This document shows, piece after piece, positions 63,132 to 64,000 of a DNA stretch of 64,000 nucleotides. Within the stretch, counting starts at the first letter, position 1, and each line of letters starts with the position of its first letter. The notes beneath the pieces are model-generated. The model made no database searches, was not told the origin of the DNA, and saw only the letters and a program-made list of their open reading frames with translations. The position numbers and the translations under genes were made by a program. The stretch is from Psychromonas sp. SA13A (GTDB lineage Bacteria; Pseudomonadota; Gammaproteobacteria; Enterobacterales; Psychromonadaceae): contig NZ_WTKU01000001.1 in assembly GCF_011378715.1 (NCBI RefSeq), positions 372,001 to 436,000 of the forward strand. Direction: 5' to 3'.

Positions 63132-64000
63132 TTACTCTTGAACGTTAATAACAATATTACCCGTTGCGCCAGAGCCCATCACTGCAATATGCGCCTCCGT
63201 TGTCTCTGCCAATTCAAAACGTTTCGCAATGACGGGGCTAATATCGCCTTTTTCAGCAGCCGTAAACAAGGCTTCATGTATTAAGGTAACTTGTTCAGGA
63301 CTTGCATTTGCTAGCGCTATGCCCATTACACAAGCATCTTTAGCCATCAAATCACGCGGATTGATTTGCACTTGACCGCGACTACCAATGACTACTACCC
63401 TGCCATTAACATTGAGTAGAGGTAAATCATCACCTAGATTTTGATTCGCGAGCATTTCTAAAATAATATCAACTGCGCCAGCCTCTTTTACACTTTGGTA
63501 ATGTTCAGGATCATGATGATTCACCACCAAATCTGCACCTTGCTGCTGTAATAATGCTCTGCCTTGTTCAGAACTCGCACTAGCAAAGACTTTACAACCA
63601 GCTGCTTTAGCTAACTGCAAAGCCGCTAAACCAACACCACCACTAGCGCCATGAATAAATACCGTTTCTCCTGCCTGGCAATTTGCACGAATAAACAAAG
63701 CTCGCCAAGCGGTAGCATAAGGAGTACCAAGGCAAGCACCTTGCTCAAAGCTAAGGCTATCAGCTAAAGGAAAAACTTGAGCGGGTGTTGCTAATGCAAA
63801 CTGTGCGCTGGTACCTGTTTTAGAACCAGAACAATAAACGCGCTGACCAACCTTAAAACCAGTGACTTGACTCCCTAACGCAGTAATAACACCGGCGCCA
63901 TCTTTGCCAGGGGTGTGAGGAAAAGTAGCGGTATAACCATTGCTTCCAGCAGCGATATAAGTGTCAACAGGGTTAACCCCTGACACTTTAACTGCAATTA
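63132..64000 (-). CDS. Quinone oxidoreductase/zinc-free medium-chain dehydrogenase (5' end outside window)
   Basis: NADPH:quinone reductase-like MDR protein. The frame runs out of the right edge; the GTG at 63986 sits inside IAVKVSGVNPVDTYI, a conserved internal stretch, so about 35 to 40 N-terminal residues are missing. Seen: PGKDGAGVITALG, GTPYATAWRAL, and the nucleotide-binding VFIHGASGGVGLAALQLAKAAG. No structural or catalytic zinc cysteines. It reduces small quinones or enones in the cytoplasm; the natural substrate is not known. Confidence 0.9.
   Translation of the reverse strand, partial: IAVKVSGVNPVDTYIAAGSNGYTATFPHTPGKDGAGVITALGSQVTGFKVGQRVYCSGSKTGTSAQFALATPAQVFPLADSLSFEQGACLGTPYATAWRALFIRANCQAGETVFIHGASGGVGLAALQLAKAAGCKVFASASSEQGRALLQQQGADLVVNHHDPEHYQSVKEAGAVDIILEMLANQNLGDDLPLLNVNGRVVVIGSRGQVQINPRDLMAKDACVMGIALANASPEQVTLIHEALFTAAEKGDISPVIAKRFELAETTEAHIAVMGSGATGNIVINVQE

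Overview
The window reads as chromosome of an AT-rich, cold- or marine-type gammaproteobacterium; gene repertoire and sequence character suggest Psychromonas or a close Alteromonadales/Vibrionales relative. This is an inference from gene content (sodium/solute symporter, TRAP and TTT transporters, galETKM under GalR-type operators, pqiABC, Fur-type siderophore uptake), not from a marker gene; there is no rRNA or tRNA gene here.

Layout. 1-2.8 kb: the 3' part of a CUT1 (MalFGK/Ugp-type) sugar ABC importer, cut by the left edge. 3.5-12.1 kb: a sugar-acid module. On the minus strand lie a ribose-type importer (SBP, ATPase, permease) and an operon of cycloisomerase, DgoK-like kinase and DgoA-like aldolase; an aldehyde dehydrogenase is divergent. 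The four enzymes match, step for step, the route aldose to aldonate, then 2-keto-3-deoxygalactonate, its 6-phosphate, and pyruvate plus glyceraldehyde-3-phosphate, as known for 3,6-anhydro-D-galactose from carrageenan. Three copies of one imperfect palindrome (TTCC-N8-GGAA) mark the promoters of this module. 12.1-14.1 kb is non-coding and repeat-rich apart from one small gene.

14.1-27.1 kb: an FAD amine oxidase-like gene with a cupin, an EamA permease, a TauE/SafE permease and an aldehyde dehydrogenase; then a decayed ISAs1-type transposase fragment; then UspA, a DctPQM TRAP transporter, an IclR regulator and a divergent, atypical DhaK/DhaL pair. A near-identical 19-bp promoter element precedes both the FAD oxidase and dhaK, with a weaker copy before dctP, which suggests one IclR regulon.

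27.3-29.9 kb: housekeeping pair of a DnaQ-like exonuclease and a cNMP/CBS/DUF294 protein. 30.2-43.0 kb: galactoside block: galETKM, galR, GH36 alpha-galactosidase, pykA, a second LacI-type regulator and a YidK-like Na+/sugar symporter. GalR-type operators sit before galE and the alpha-galactosidase, and a different palindrome sits before the symporter. 43.6-47.2 kb: pqiABC envelope lipid-transport operon. 47.6-54.6 kb: LysR regulator, Fur-controlled TonB receptor and a catecholate-siderophore-type ABC importer. 55.2-62.8 kb: RraA-like aldolase, TctCBA transporter, 2-oxoglutarate-semialdehyde dehydrogenase, 2-hydroxyacid dehydrogenase and GntR regulator, probably one organic/sugar acid pathway. 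63.1-64 kb: quinone oxidoreductase, cut by the right edge.

Taken together the window is a chain of carbon-acquisition modules for algal or marine organic matter. A striking background feature is the number of short tandem duplications (11 to 22 bp units) in the intergenic DNA.
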